A stretch of DNA of 64,000 nucleotides from Rhodospirillales bacterium (GTDB taxonomy: Bacteria > Pseudomonadota > Alphaproteobacteria > Micavibrionales > Micavibrionaceae). The notes below the pieces were generated by a model. It did no database searches. It had not been told where the DNA came from and saw only the letters and a list, made by a program, of their open reading frames with translations. How positions within the stretch are numbered: position 1 is the stretch's first letter; every line of letters begins with the position of its first letter. A program made the translations under genes and the position numbers. The stretch is from NCBI GenBank assembly GCA_020638395.1, contig JACKIP010000004.1, positions 1 through 64,000 on the forward strand. The letters run 5' to 3'. Shown in pieces: positions 42,703 to 50,385 of the stretch.

Positions 42703-42709
42703 GTTCTAT

Positions 42710-43708
42710 CTATCTGTAGGCATCCGTCTGGGACAGGTATTTTGAGACATACTCCCGCACACCATCTTCCAGATTTTTAAAGTCTTTGGTATAGCCGACA
42801 GACCGTAATTTTTCCATATTCGCCTCGGTAAAATACTGGTATTTCGCCCGTAATTCCTGCGGCATTTCGATATAGGTAATTTTAGGCTCCAGCCCGGCCG
42901 CTGCAAAGGTTGCAATCGCGAGGTCCTTAAAGCTGCGGGCTTTTCCGGTGCCTAGGTTGAACAGGCCGTTTTTGGTGGGATTTTCATAGAACCACATCAT
43001 GACATCCACGCAATCGCCGATCCAGATAAAGTCGCGCAATTGCCCGCCATCCTCATAATCCTGATGATGAGATTTAAACAGACGCGCCGAAGCTCCCGCC
43101 ACAACCTGCGGATAGAGTTTGCATAAAACGCTGCGCTGATCTCCTTTATGATATTCATTCGGGCCGTAAACGTTGAAAAATTTCAACCCCACCCACTGCG
43201 GCGGGACTTTTTCCTTGCCCTTTTGCGGGCCGTTGACCAGACTTATGACCCGTTTGTCAAACAGGTGCTTGGACCAGCCATAAGGATTCAAAGGCTTTAA
43301 CTTTCCAACGCCTTCCATGGTTTCATCGTCATTAAACCCGCATTCCCCATTGCCATACGTTGAAAAGGTTGACCCGTAGATGAACCGGACCTCGTGTTCT
43401 GCGCACCATTTCCACAACAGGCGGGACAAGGTAAAGTTGTTTTCCACAATCATGTCGGCATTCATTTCCGTGCTGGAAGCGATGGCTCCCAGATGGAACA
43501 CAACTTTCACTTCTGCCGCATGCTCTTCCAGATAGGCAAACAGGTTTTCCGGAGCAACAATATCCCGAAGAGTCCGCTTGGAAATATTACGCCATTTGTC
43601 ATCCGTCCCCAGACGATCACAGACCACCAGATCTTCGTGCGTCCGCGCTTCCAGTTCTGCCAGTAAGTTCGAGCCGATAAACCCTGCTCCGCCGGTAACA
43701 ATAATCAT
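42710..43708 (-). CDS. hldD: ADP-L-glycero-D-manno-heptose-6-epimerase
   Basis: 332 residues, short-chain dehydrogenase/epimerase fold. NADP site VTGGAGFIGSNL; catalytic YGWSK (YxxxK) and the preceding STFSTYG; DKWRNISKRTLRDIV is typical of HldD. Makes the heptose precursor of the LPS inner core. The ATG at 43708 has GAAGGA upstream and matches the family start. No other heptose genes are here. Upstream is a REP-like palindrome. Confidence 0.95.
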   Translation of the reverse strand: MIIVTGGAGFIGSNLLAELEARTHEDLVVCDRLGTDDKWRNISKRTLRDIVAPENLFAYLEEHAAEVKVVFHLGAIASSTEMNADMIVENNFTLSRLLWKWCAEHEVRFIYGSTFSTYGNGECGFNDDETMEGVGKLKPLNPYGWSKHLFDKRVISLVNGPQKGKEKVPPQWVGLKFFNVYGPNEYHKGDQRSVLCKLYPQVVAGASARLFKSHHQDYEDGGQLRDFIWIGDCVDVMMWFYENPTKNGLFNLGTGKARSFKDLAIATFAAAGLEPKITYIEMPQELRAKYQYFTEANMEKLRSVGYTKDFKNLEDGVREYVSKYLSQTDAYR

Positions 43709-43734
43709 GAGTTGGTATCCTTCAGTTATTTTCC

Positions 43735-43803
43735 TAGAGCTTTGATCGTTTAGCCTGCATGTCGTCGCTTGCGTCTGACTCACTCTAAACGCTCTTTGCT
43801 CTA
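43735..43803. repeat. REP-like TAGAGC palindrome, copy 2
   Basis: TAGAGCTTTGATCGTTTAG, 31 bp spacer, then CTAAACGCTCTTTGCTCTA, an inverted pair (15 of 19 positions). The left arm matches 25655 and 45507. It lies between divergent hldD and ubiK, in a gap that otherwise shows nothing. Confidence 0.75.
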
Positions 43804-43942
43804 CGCTTCTAGCATAGTTTCAGCGCGGCAGAAACAAAGTGAAAAAGTTATCCACGTCTTTCTTGCCACATACAGGCGATTCTGCCTTGCCCGACTCGAA
43901 TTTTTCATGATATGGCTTTTTCTGTTTTCAGGAGAAAAAATC

Positions 43943-44194
43943 ATGTTTTCCGGACGTGTAATGGACGAACTGGCAAAGATGGCTGGCGGGACGGTGAGTG
44001 TCGCCACGCAGGTGAATGCACAGATCAGACAGGAATTAAGAAGCCGGGCCGAAGACCTTGCGGATCGTCTGGATCTTGTGCCGCGGGCCGAGTTTGACCG
44101 GGTTGAAGAGATGTTAAAAGCCTGCCGCCTGCAACAGGAGGCCCTGGAAAAACGTGTCGCAGCCCTTGAAAAATCACTTAAAAACAAGAAGTAA
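43943..44194 (+). CDS. UbiK/YqiC-type accessory factor (BMFP domain)
   Basis: 83 residues of the BMFP family: FSGRVMDELAKMAGGTVSVA, a middle helix, and a C-terminal coiled coil (VEEMLKACRLQQEALEKRVAALEK). UbiK in gammaproteobacteria forms trimers that aid aerobic ubiquinone synthesis. The ATG at 43943 has AGGAG 9 nt upstream; longer open frame is not supported. Followed by ybjN after 8 bp. Confidence 0.88.
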   Translation: MFSGRVMDELAKMAGGTVSVATQVNAQIRQELRSRAEDLADRLDLVPRAEFDRVEEMLKACRLQQEALEKRVAALEKSLKNKK

Positions 44195-44202
44195 CCCTGT
44201 TG

Positions 44203-44712
44203 ATGTTGTCTGATCTTATCTCTCCGTCCGTTCGCGCCAATCCCCTTGATGATGTCGAGGATCTGATGATTGCCAATGACTGGGTTTACAGCCGTCAGAC
44301 CAATGAGGAGCTGTCCCTTTCCCTATCCGGAAAGCTGCATGAATATTCCCTGTCCTTTCAGTGGAACGAAATAAAAGGCCTTCTGAATATTTCCTGCCGG
44401 ATCAACGAAGTAATCTCAGATGATAAAATGGGAGAAGCGATCCTGATCGCGAATCAACTCAATCAATCGGTGAAAATGGGGCATTTTTTGATTGACCCGG
44501 AGCAAAAAACACTGATTTACCGGTATACCCTGCTATCCGGCGCAGATGACACGACGGCAGACCCGGAATATCTGGCCAATCTGGTTGAAATGCTGATGTG
44601 TGACTGCGAAGAAAATGTCTCTATTTTCAAATGCTTCCTGCATAAAGATCTCTGCCAGAATGACAAACAGCTTCTGGCCCTCCTGATTGTTCCCGCAGAA
44701 GGACAGGCCTGA
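44203..44712 (+). CDS. YbjN-domain protein
   Basis: 169 residues of the YbjN family, which adopts a type III secretion chaperone-like alpha/beta fold. Recognisable PLDDVEDLMIANDWVYSR, the strand pairs LSLSLSGKLHEYSLSFQW and a domain ending in DCEENVSIFKCF. Function unsettled; YbjN overexpression in E. coli has pleiotropic effects. Ends in TGATGA overlapping proC, so translationally coupled. The ubiK-ybjN-proC order is common in alphaproteobacteria. Confidence 0.88.
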   Translation: MLSDLISPSVRANPLDDVEDLMIANDWVYSRQTNEELSLSLSGKLHEYSLSFQWNEIKGLLNISCRINEVISDDKMGEAILIANQLNQSVKMGHFLIDPEQKTLIYRYTLLSGADDTTADPEYLANLVEMLMCDCEENVSIFKCFLHKDLCQNDKQLLALLIVPAEGQA

Positions 44713-45509
44713 TGACTCTGTCTGTCGCCCTGATTGGGTGCGGAAAAATGGGACAGGCCTTGCTCGGAGGCTGGCGCACGCAGGGCCTCGATTTACAGAT
44801 CACCGTTATACAGCCCACTCCTCTGCCCGATGACGTGCCGATGGACGGTTTTGTCTATGCTGTAGAACCGCCCAGAGGAAAAACCTACGATATTCTGGTG
44901 TTCGCCGTTAAGCCCCAGATTCTTGAGTTGGTCGCCATGACCTATCGTGACGCGGTTCATGACACGTCCTTGATTATTTCAATTGCCGCAGGAAAAAAAA
45001 TTCAAAGCCTTGAAGCGCTCTTTGGCCGGGAGCGAGCCATCATCCGCGCCATGCCGAATACACCCGCCGCGATCGGACGCGGACTCACGGCTCTGGTGAA
45101 AAATGCTCCGGTTTCTGCCTCGATGCAACAGATTGGAACCAGGCTGTTTGATGCCTGCGGAAGTGTTTTATGGATCGAGGAGGAGGCTCAAATGGACGCC
45201 GTAACCGCGGTGTCCGGCTCCGGCCCGGCCTATCTGTTTTATTTTATCGAAGCTCTGTCAAAAAGCGCGGAAGCTCTTGGATTTTCTCCGGAGACGGCTG
45301 AAACTCTTGCGCGACAAACCATCATCGGTGCGGCGGCTCTGGCAGACCATGACGCAAACATCTCCGCCGCAACCCTCCGGCAAAACGTGACCTCTCCCGG
45401 CGGAACCACCGAAGCCGCGCTCAAGGTTCTAATGGCGGGAGACTGGCAGGATATTCTGACCCGGGCTCTTCAGGCTGCCGAGCTGCGGGGGAAAGATCTG
45501 AACCGCTAG
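44712..45509 (+). CDS. proC: Pyrroline-5-carboxylate reductase
   Basis: 265 residues; last step of proline synthesis. NADPH site LIGCGKMGQALLGGW, then FAVKPQ, IISIAAGKKI, RAMPNTPAAIGRG and the C-terminal TAVSGSGPAYLFYFIEAL and NVTSPGGTTEAAL. The stop TAG is the first three bases of a REP-like TAGAGC motif. Confidence 0.97.
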   Translation: MTLSVALIGCGKMGQALLGGWRTQGLDLQITVIQPTPLPDDVPMDGFVYAVEPPRGKTYDILVFAVKPQILELVAMTYRDAVHDTSLIISIAAGKKIQSLEALFGRERAIIRAMPNTPAAIGRGLTALVKNAPVSASMQQIGTRLFDACGSVLWIEEEAQMDAVTAVSGSGPAYLFYFIEALSKSAEALGFSPETAETLARQTIIGAAALADHDANISAATLRQNVTSPGGTTEAALKVLMAGDWQDILTRALQAAELRGKDLNR

Positions 45510-45524
45510 AGCATTGATCGTTTA
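45507..45524 (+). repeat. REP-like TAGAGC motif, copy 3, overlapping the proC stop
   Basis: TAGAGCATTGATCGTTTA; differs at two positions from the copy at 25655 and at one from 43735. The proC stop codon is the first triplet. Confidence 0.7.
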
Positions 45525-45544
45525 GCAGTTTACGGAGGCGTGTG

Positions 45545-45811
45545 ATGACGGAGAAATATTTTCTTGTTTTGTCCCTTTACAATCTCTTTGCACTTCCGCA
45601 TCTTAATAGAATGGATTCTTTGCTTATTATCTTAATGGCAATTGCCATGATGGCAACTCTGGTCGTTCTGATTATCGGAATGAGCGGTATGGTGATCGGC
45701 GGAGAGTTTAATAAAAAATATGGCAATAAGCTCATGAGCGCGCGGGTCATCCTGCAGGGGATATCCATCTTCCTTCTGGCCCTCGTTATTCTGACACAAC
45801 ACCACACCTAA
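45545..45811 (+). CDS. HIG1-domain twin-transmembrane protein
   Basis: 88 residues with two membrane segments (LLIILMAIAMMATLVVLIIGM and VILQGISIFLLALVIL) joined by a loop carrying KKYGNKLMSARVILQG, the HIG1 signature. Related proteins attach to respiratory complexes in alphaproteobacteria and mitochondria. GGAGG lies 6 nt before the ATG at 45545, supporting a 22-residue N-terminal extension before the usual start at 45611. Next to etfBA, as often in this class. Confidence 0.85.
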   Translation: MTEKYFLVLSLYNLFALPHLNRMDSLLIILMAIAMMATLVVLIIGMSGMVIGGEFNKKYGNKLMSARVILQGISIFLLALVILTQHHT

Positions 45812-45838
45812 CCCTCCACAGCATTAAGTAGCAACCGT

Positions 45839-46603
45839 ATGAAAATTCTTGTTCCCGTAAAGCGCGTCATTGATTACAACGTCAAGGTCCGGGTAAAATC
45901 CGACCATAGCGGCATAGATCTGGCCAATGTTAAAATGTCGCTCAACCCGTTTGATGAAATTGCCATTGAAGAGGCTGTCCGCCTGAAAGAAGCAGGCATC
46001 GCCTCTGAAATTGTCGTAGTGTCAATCGGGCCGGAAAAAGCGCAGGAGCAACTGCGAACCGCTATGGCGATCGGAGCCGACCGGGGAATTCTGATCCAGA
46101 CCGATGCGCCGCTGGATATTGGCGGTGTGGAACCCTTAGCTGTCGCAAAAATTCTCAAAGCTGTCATCGGTCAGGAATCCCCGAATCTGGTTATTATGGG
46201 AAAACAATCCATTGACGATGATTCCAACCAGACCGGTCAAATGCTGGCCTCTCTGCTCGACTGGCCGCAAGCGACCTTTGCCTCCAAAATCGAGATGCAG
46301 GGACAATATGCCAGCATCACCCGCGAAATCGACGGAGGCCTCGAAGTGATAAAGATCGGCCTCCCCGGCATTATCACCACCGATTTACGCCTGAATGAGC
46401 CGCGTTACGCGTCTTTGCCGAACATTATGAAAGCCAAGAAAAAACCTCTGGATATTATCAAAATTGAAGATGTCGGGATCGACGTAACCCCGCGCCTGAA
46501 GGTTACCTCTGTATCGGAGCCCCCGACACGGAAGGGGGGCGGAAAAGTATCCAGTGTTGATGAGCTGATTGACAAACTCAAAAATGAAGCAAAGGTAATT
46601 TAG
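45839..46603 (+). CDS. etfB: Electron transfer flavoprotein, beta subunit
   Basis: 254 residues. Starts KILVPVKRVIDYNVKVRV; AMP-binding and ETF-beta signature region includes VVSIGPEKAQEQLRTAMAIG, ADRGILI and KQSIDDDSNQTGQMLASLL, and the C-terminal arm that wraps around EtfA. Passes electrons from acyl-CoA and other dehydrogenases to ETF:ubiquinone oxidoreductase. 2 bp from etfA. Confidence 0.97.
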   Translation: MKILVPVKRVIDYNVKVRVKSDHSGIDLANVKMSLNPFDEIAIEEAVRLKEAGIASEIVVVSIGPEKAQEQLRTAMAIGADRGILIQTDAPLDIGGVEPLAVAKILKAVIGQESPNLVIMGKQSIDDDSNQTGQMLASLLDWPQATFASKIEMQGQYASITREIDGGLEVIKIGLPGIITTDLRLNEPRYASLPNIMKAKKKPLDIIKIEDVGIDVTPRLKVTSVSEPPTRKGGGKVSSVDELIDKLKNEAKVI

Positions 46604-46605
46604 AC

Positions 46606-47532
46606 ATGACGATTTTGATTATTGCAGAACATCACGGGGCCGAACTATCAGCAAATACTGCAAATGTTGTGTCCGCCGCAAAAAAGATCGGGGGCGATAT
46701 TCATATTCTGGTCAGTGGCAAAGACATTGACGCTGTGGCGACACAAGCAGCACGCATTGGCGGAGTGGCAAAAGTGCTAAAAGCCGAAAACGCCGCACTC
46801 GATCATCATCTGGCCGAAGAAATGCAATCTCTCATTATGCCGATGGCAAAGGCCTATGATGTTCTGATGGCTCCGGCCTCGACGTTTGGAAAAAACATCA
46901 CGCCACGCCTTGCCGCCCAACTGGATACCCAGCAAATTTCAGATATTATTGGCATTGAAAGTCCGGATACGTTTTTGCGCCCGATTTACGGCGGACAAGC
47001 CATTGCGAAAGTGCAAAGCCGCGACGCGCAGAAAGTTATCACCGTGCGTCCGACCGCATTTGACCCAGTAACCGATGCCGGAGACGCCCCTATCGAGGAT
47101 GTCTCTCATACAAAATCTTCTCTGGATAGTGCCTTTGTCACCTTGCAGGCCGCAGCCTCTGATCGCCCGGAATTAACCTCGGCCCGCGTTGTCATCTCCG
47201 GTGGACGTGGGGTCGGCTCCAAAGAGAATTTTGACCTGATCGAGGCGCTGGCGGACAAGCTGGGCGGAGCTGTGGGAGCCTCCCGCGCCGCCGTGGATGC
47301 CGGATTTGTACCGAATGACTGGCAAGTCGGGCAAACGGGCAAGGTCGTTGCGCCGGAGCTTTACATTGCAGTGGGAATTTCCGGTGCAATCCAGCATCTA
47401 GCTGGAATGAAAGAGTCAAAAGTGATTGTCGCCATCAATAAAGACGAAGAAGCCCCGATCTTTCAGGTCGCGGATTATGGTCTGGTGGCAGATTTATTTG
47501 ACGCCGTTCCGGAATTGATCGAAAAGCTATAG
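46606..47532 (+). CDS. etfA: Electron transfer flavoprotein, alpha subunit
   Basis: 308 residues. FAD-binding C-terminal domain with SGGRGVGSKENFDLIEALA, VGASRAAVDAG, VGQTGKVVAPELYIAVG, ISGAIQHLAGMK and the terminal EEAPIFQVADYGLVADLF. Partner of EtfB. The stop codon TAG lies inside the terminal TATAGAAG of a family E element, which begins at the last codon. Confidence 0.97.
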   Translation: MTILIIAEHHGAELSANTANVVSAAKKIGGDIHILVSGKDIDAVATQAARIGGVAKVLKAENAALDHHLAEEMQSLIMPMAKAYDVLMAPASTFGKNITPRLAAQLDTQQISDIIGIESPDTFLRPIYGGQAIAKVQSRDAQKVITVRPTAFDPVTDAGDAPIEDVSHTKSSLDSAFVTLQAAASDRPELTSARVVISGGRGVGSKENFDLIEALADKLGGAVGASRAAVDAGFVPNDWQVGQTGKVVAPELYIAVGISGAIQHLAGMKESKVIVAINKDEEAPIFQVADYGLVADLFDAVPELIEKL

Positions 47533-47666
47533 AAGCCTCTGCAAAAGGTTGTAATTTTACAGAATCGTCATTCTGAGCAAAGCGAAAAATATTTCGTTTC
47601 AACGGGTTAAGATTCTTCGCCTGCGGCTCAGAATGATGAGTCGGGGCTTTTGTGGAGGCTTCTATA
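47528..47666. repeat. Family E MITE-like element, copy 3, containing the etfA stop
   Basis: 139 bp with inverted ends TATAGAAGCCTCTGCAAAAG and, from the other side, TATAGAAGCCTCCACAAAAG (18/20). Core has CGTCATTCTGAGC, TTCAACGGGTTAAGATTC and GCGGCTCAGAATGATG. Best-preserved E copy. Confidence 0.88.
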
Positions 47667-47671
47667 TACTT

Positions 47672-47751
47672 TTCACCACGAATAAACACGAATGCACACC
47701 AATTTTTCCTATTCGTGTCTATTTGTGTTCATTCGTGGTTCATGATGCTTT
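47672..47751. repeat. Repeat family C, copy 2
   Basis: Nearly identical to 37398-37479. Placed 5 bp after E copy 3 and 2 bp before A copy 4. Confidence 0.9.
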
Positions 47752-47753
47752 AT

Positions 47754-47916
47754 TATAGTAATTCCGTTTAAAAATAAGACATTCGTCATTCCCCGGATTT
47801 TCGCAGAAAATCCTAGGGGAATCCATAAATACCAATGGATTGCCTTAGAATTTTCTCTGAAAATTCAGGCAATGACGGTGTTATAAAATGTCTTAAAATT
47901 AAACCAAAACACTATA
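47754..47916. repeat. Correia-like MITE, family A copy 4
   Basis: 163 bp, TATAGTAATTCCG to AAAACACTATA, reverse orientation like copy 1; both hairpins intact. Confidence 0.9.
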
Positions 47917-47986
47917 TTTCAACAGGTTAAGATCCTTCACCTGCGGCTTAGGATGACGATTTTGGGCTTTTGCAGAGGGTTCTGTA
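47917..47986. repeat. Half of a family E element
   Basis: TTTCAACAGGTTAAGATCC, CCTGCGGCTTAGGATGACG and TTTTGCAGAGGGTTCTGTA, corresponding to the right half of E copy 3; the left half is missing where A copy 4 begins, as though A inserted into or replaced it. Confidence 0.7.
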
Positions 47987-47993
47987 GAGCTTC

Positions 47994-49319
47994 CTACAGC
48001 TTGTCGTCATCGCCGCGGAGGCCTTTCAGAGAAAAAACCTGGCGGTTGTTTTCACCGAAATTAACCCCACTCATATTTGACTCCTCAAATACGGCATTAT
48101 CTATTTTGGCCCCCGAGAGATCAGCATCGCGCAGATCGCACCCTTTGAAATTAGCGTAGCACAAATCGGCGTCCTTAAAGACCGCACTTTTCAGATTAGC
48201 CCCTTCAAAGTTTGCATAGCGCAAAATAGCACCGTCAAAGTGACACGGACTGAACCTTTGTTGCGCCCCTTCTGCTCCAAAAAGCAACGGGTCAAAGTTG
48301 GCTCCCTTCAGGTTTGCATGCCCCATGCGCACCCCGCGCAGGCTGGAGCCGCGCATATCAGCCTGCTCCATGTCACACTGACGAAAATCGGCTCCATCTA
48401 AAACGGCGCTCTGCATTTCAACCTTATAAAGATTAAGACCGAAAAACTTGGCATCCCTGGCTTTGATTGCCGTTAGTTTTTCCATTTTCATACTTCTGAG
48501 TTCCCGCAGGTCATACCCGCTCAGATCCAGCTGCTTCCCGCGCCCACCGGATGAAACCAGCCAGTCGCGATGACTTTCAATCATGACGTGGAGCGGTTGC
48601 TCCAGCTTTTTAACCGAATGCCCGACATTCCGGTCGGTAATTGCGTCGCTTAGATCCAGCCCCATCAAAGCTTTTGCATCCAGTTTGACACCGGTCATGA
48701 TCGCCGCGGTCAGAACCGCGCCCTGCATCTGACATCCATCCATATCAGCGTCGGATAAATCTGCGCCCTCGAATTTTGCCCCGCGCAAATCCGCCCCCGT
48801 AACCTTTGCCCCGGTCATGATCGCATCCGAGAAATCAGCACTGTTGGCCAGAGAGCCCATCAACTTGGCTCCACTGAGATTTGCCCCACGGAAATTCACG
48901 CTGCGGCTCGCTGCGAAATTAGTCTCCGTATGAATACCGCCAATTCGCAAATCCGCCGATTCCAGATCTGCCGACTCCAGATTGGCATTCTCAATCCGCG
49001 CCCCGCGCAAATCCGCCCGGGTGAAAATCGTCCGGTTCAGGTTGGCATTCGTCAAATCGCACGCATAAAGAGACGATTCCTGAAAATTCGCCCCCGATAA
49101 ATCCATATTGCGCATGATGCATCCGGTGAAATCAGATTGCCGCAAGTCGAGGTTTTTTAAATTCAATCCGGAAATATCGGCATTTCGCAGAGTTGCCCGT
49201 CGCCCACCGATTCGTCCCGTCAAAAACCGTTCATGCAGACGAACCAGCGCATCCAGCTGATCTTGCTGCATAGGAATCGCTTTTGTTTCTGAGCCGGGAG
49301 TGGTGGCTGAAGGGTCCAT
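47994..49319 (-). CDS. Pentapeptide-repeat protein
   Basis: 441 residues. Two long blocks of A(D/N)LxX pentapeptides (about 45-215 and 270-430), such as DLSGANFQES and ADLRGAKFEGADLSDADM, predict right-handed quadrilateral beta-helices; a non-repeat segment (about 225-265, VGHSVKKLEQPLHVMIESHR) separates them. An N-terminal helix (QQDQLDALVRLHERFLTG) precedes. No signal peptide. Function unknown; some such proteins mimic DNA and bind gyrase, but nothing here proves that. Confidence 0.88.
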   Translation of the reverse strand: MDPSATTPGSETKAIPMQQDQLDALVRLHERFLTGRIGGRRATLRNADISGLNLKNLDLRQSDFTGCIMRNMDLSGANFQESSLYACDLTNANLNRTIFTRADLRGARIENANLESADLESADLRIGGIHTETNFAASRSVNFRGANLSGAKLMGSLANSADFSDAIMTGAKVTGADLRGAKFEGADLSDADMDGCQMQGAVLTAAIMTGVKLDAKALMGLDLSDAITDRNVGHSVKKLEQPLHVMIESHRDWLVSSGGRGKQLDLSGYDLRELRSMKMEKLTAIKARDAKFFGLNLYKVEMQSAVLDGADFRQCDMEQADMRGSSLRGVRMGHANLKGANFDPLLFGAEGAQQRFSPCHFDGAILRYANFEGANLKSAVFKDADLCYANFKGCDLRDADLSGAKIDNAVFEESNMSGVNFGENNRQVFSLKGLRGDDDKL

Positions 49320-49351
49320 GTTTATCAGTGTCGCAAAAAAATGTTAAAAAA

Positions 49352-49987
49352 TCATGGGGAATTTTGTAATTTCTGCTGCGTTGCATAATTTTCAAAATTT
49401 TCACTTAACATATCTATCAGGGCATAATTCATCCAATCTGCTTCTCCCAAAAATTCGTAGCGGATATAGCCGTTCGGATCGACCAGAAATGTGGTTGGCA
49501 TCCCTCCGATGGGATAGGAAAGAGATACGGTTTTTTCCCGGTCATGATACAGCGCAAACGGTTCAATATCGTATTTAATCAAAAAATCTACCAGATCCGC
49601 CCCGGTTTTTTCCCGGTCCAGAGACAATGCAATAACCTTGACCGGATATTTTTTTTCAGCAAAAGTCCGGCTCAGTTTCTGTAACGATGGCAACTCTTTA
49701 ACGCAGGCCGGACACCAGGTCGCCCAGAAATTCAATAAGACATACCCGCCTTTATAGGTTTCTATGGTAACTTTTTTGCCTTCCGGGTCAAAAAAAGCCG
49801 CAGAAGGAAATTTGTTTTCCTGAGGGCCGTAACTGCGAAAATCAATAAACTGACTCACAGCGTATTCATACCGTTTGTCCGTCATGTCCTGAACATGATT
49901 CCCGACCAAAACCTTGACCAGAATCAAAAACATAATCAGAACGAAGACGGATATCAGAATAGCCTGTTTTGATTTTTTATGTGCCAT
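49352..49987 (-). CDS. TlpA-family thiol-disulfide oxidoreductase
   Basis: 211 residues: N-terminal membrane anchor (AILISVFVLIMFLILVKVLVG), then a periplasmic thioredoxin domain with LLNFWATWCPAC (Cys92, Cys95) and the cis-proline region GGMPTTFLVDPNG. Likely reduces or matures cytochrome c or other periplasmic thiols. The frame continues upstream through a family E element, but MAHKKSKQ at 49987 is the sensible start; GAGG is only 2 nt before it, an unusually short spacing. Confidence 0.88.
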   Translation of the reverse strand: MAHKKSKQAILISVFVLIMFLILVKVLVGNHVQDMTDKRYEYAVSQFIDFRSYGPQENKFPSAAFFDPEGKKVTIETYKGGYVLLNFWATWCPACVKELPSLQKLSRTFAEKKYPVKVIALSLDREKTGADLVDFLIKYDIEPFALYHDREKTVSLSYPIGGMPTTFLVDPNGYIRYEFLGEADWMNYALIDMLSENFENYATQQKLQNSP

Positions 49988-49996
49988 GGCCTCAAC

Positions 49997-50135
49997 TATA
50001 GAACGTACTGCAAAAGTCCAGAACGGCATCCTGATCCACAGACCAAGACTCTTAAATCTGTTGAGATCAAAGATTCCTAGCTCCGCTCAGAATGACGATC
50101 CTGCAGTATTACAGATTTTTGTCGAGCGTTCTATA
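49997..50135. repeat. Family E MITE-like element, copy 5, upstream of tlpA
   Basis: 139 bp with ends TATAGAACGTACTGCAAAAG and, from the other side, TATAGAACGCTCGACAAAAA. Core keeps GCTCCGCTCAGAATGACG. The left end is 9 bp upstream of the TlpA-like gene's ATG. Confidence 0.82.
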
Positions 50136-50209
50136 GCCGATTATAAGAAAATGTGTTAAAAAAAGGGCCTGGTGGTGCAAAAGCCCTCTGTTAAAAGAAA
50201 GAACATGAC

Positions 50210-50368
50210 ATGCTGTCTGGAAAGATAAAACTCCTTTTTCTGCCACTGCTGGCCGGGGTATTCCTGCTCACAGGATGCGGGATCAAACCCGACCACCTGT
50301 CCCCTCCCTCCGAAAAAGGCCCTGCAAAGGAATTCCCCGCAACCTATCCGGCTGAACAGACCTTGTAA
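50210..50368 (+). CDS. lptM: LptM-type small lipoprotein
   Basis: 52 residues. Signal peptide and lipobox LLTGC (Cys23), then GIKPDHLSPPSEKGPAKEFP ending in a short TYPAEQTL, the pattern of the LPS-translocon maturation lipoprotein LptM (YifL). In E. coli LptM helps LptD fold with correct disulphides. AAGAAAG precedes the ATG. Usually next to lysA and argH; neither is here. Convergent with the MJ0042 gene, 17 bp apart. Confidence 0.85.
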   Translation: MLSGKIKLLFLPLLAGVFLLTGCGIKPDHLSPPSEKGPAKEFPATYPAEQTL

Positions 50369-50385
50369 GCGCATCGTCATCGCCG

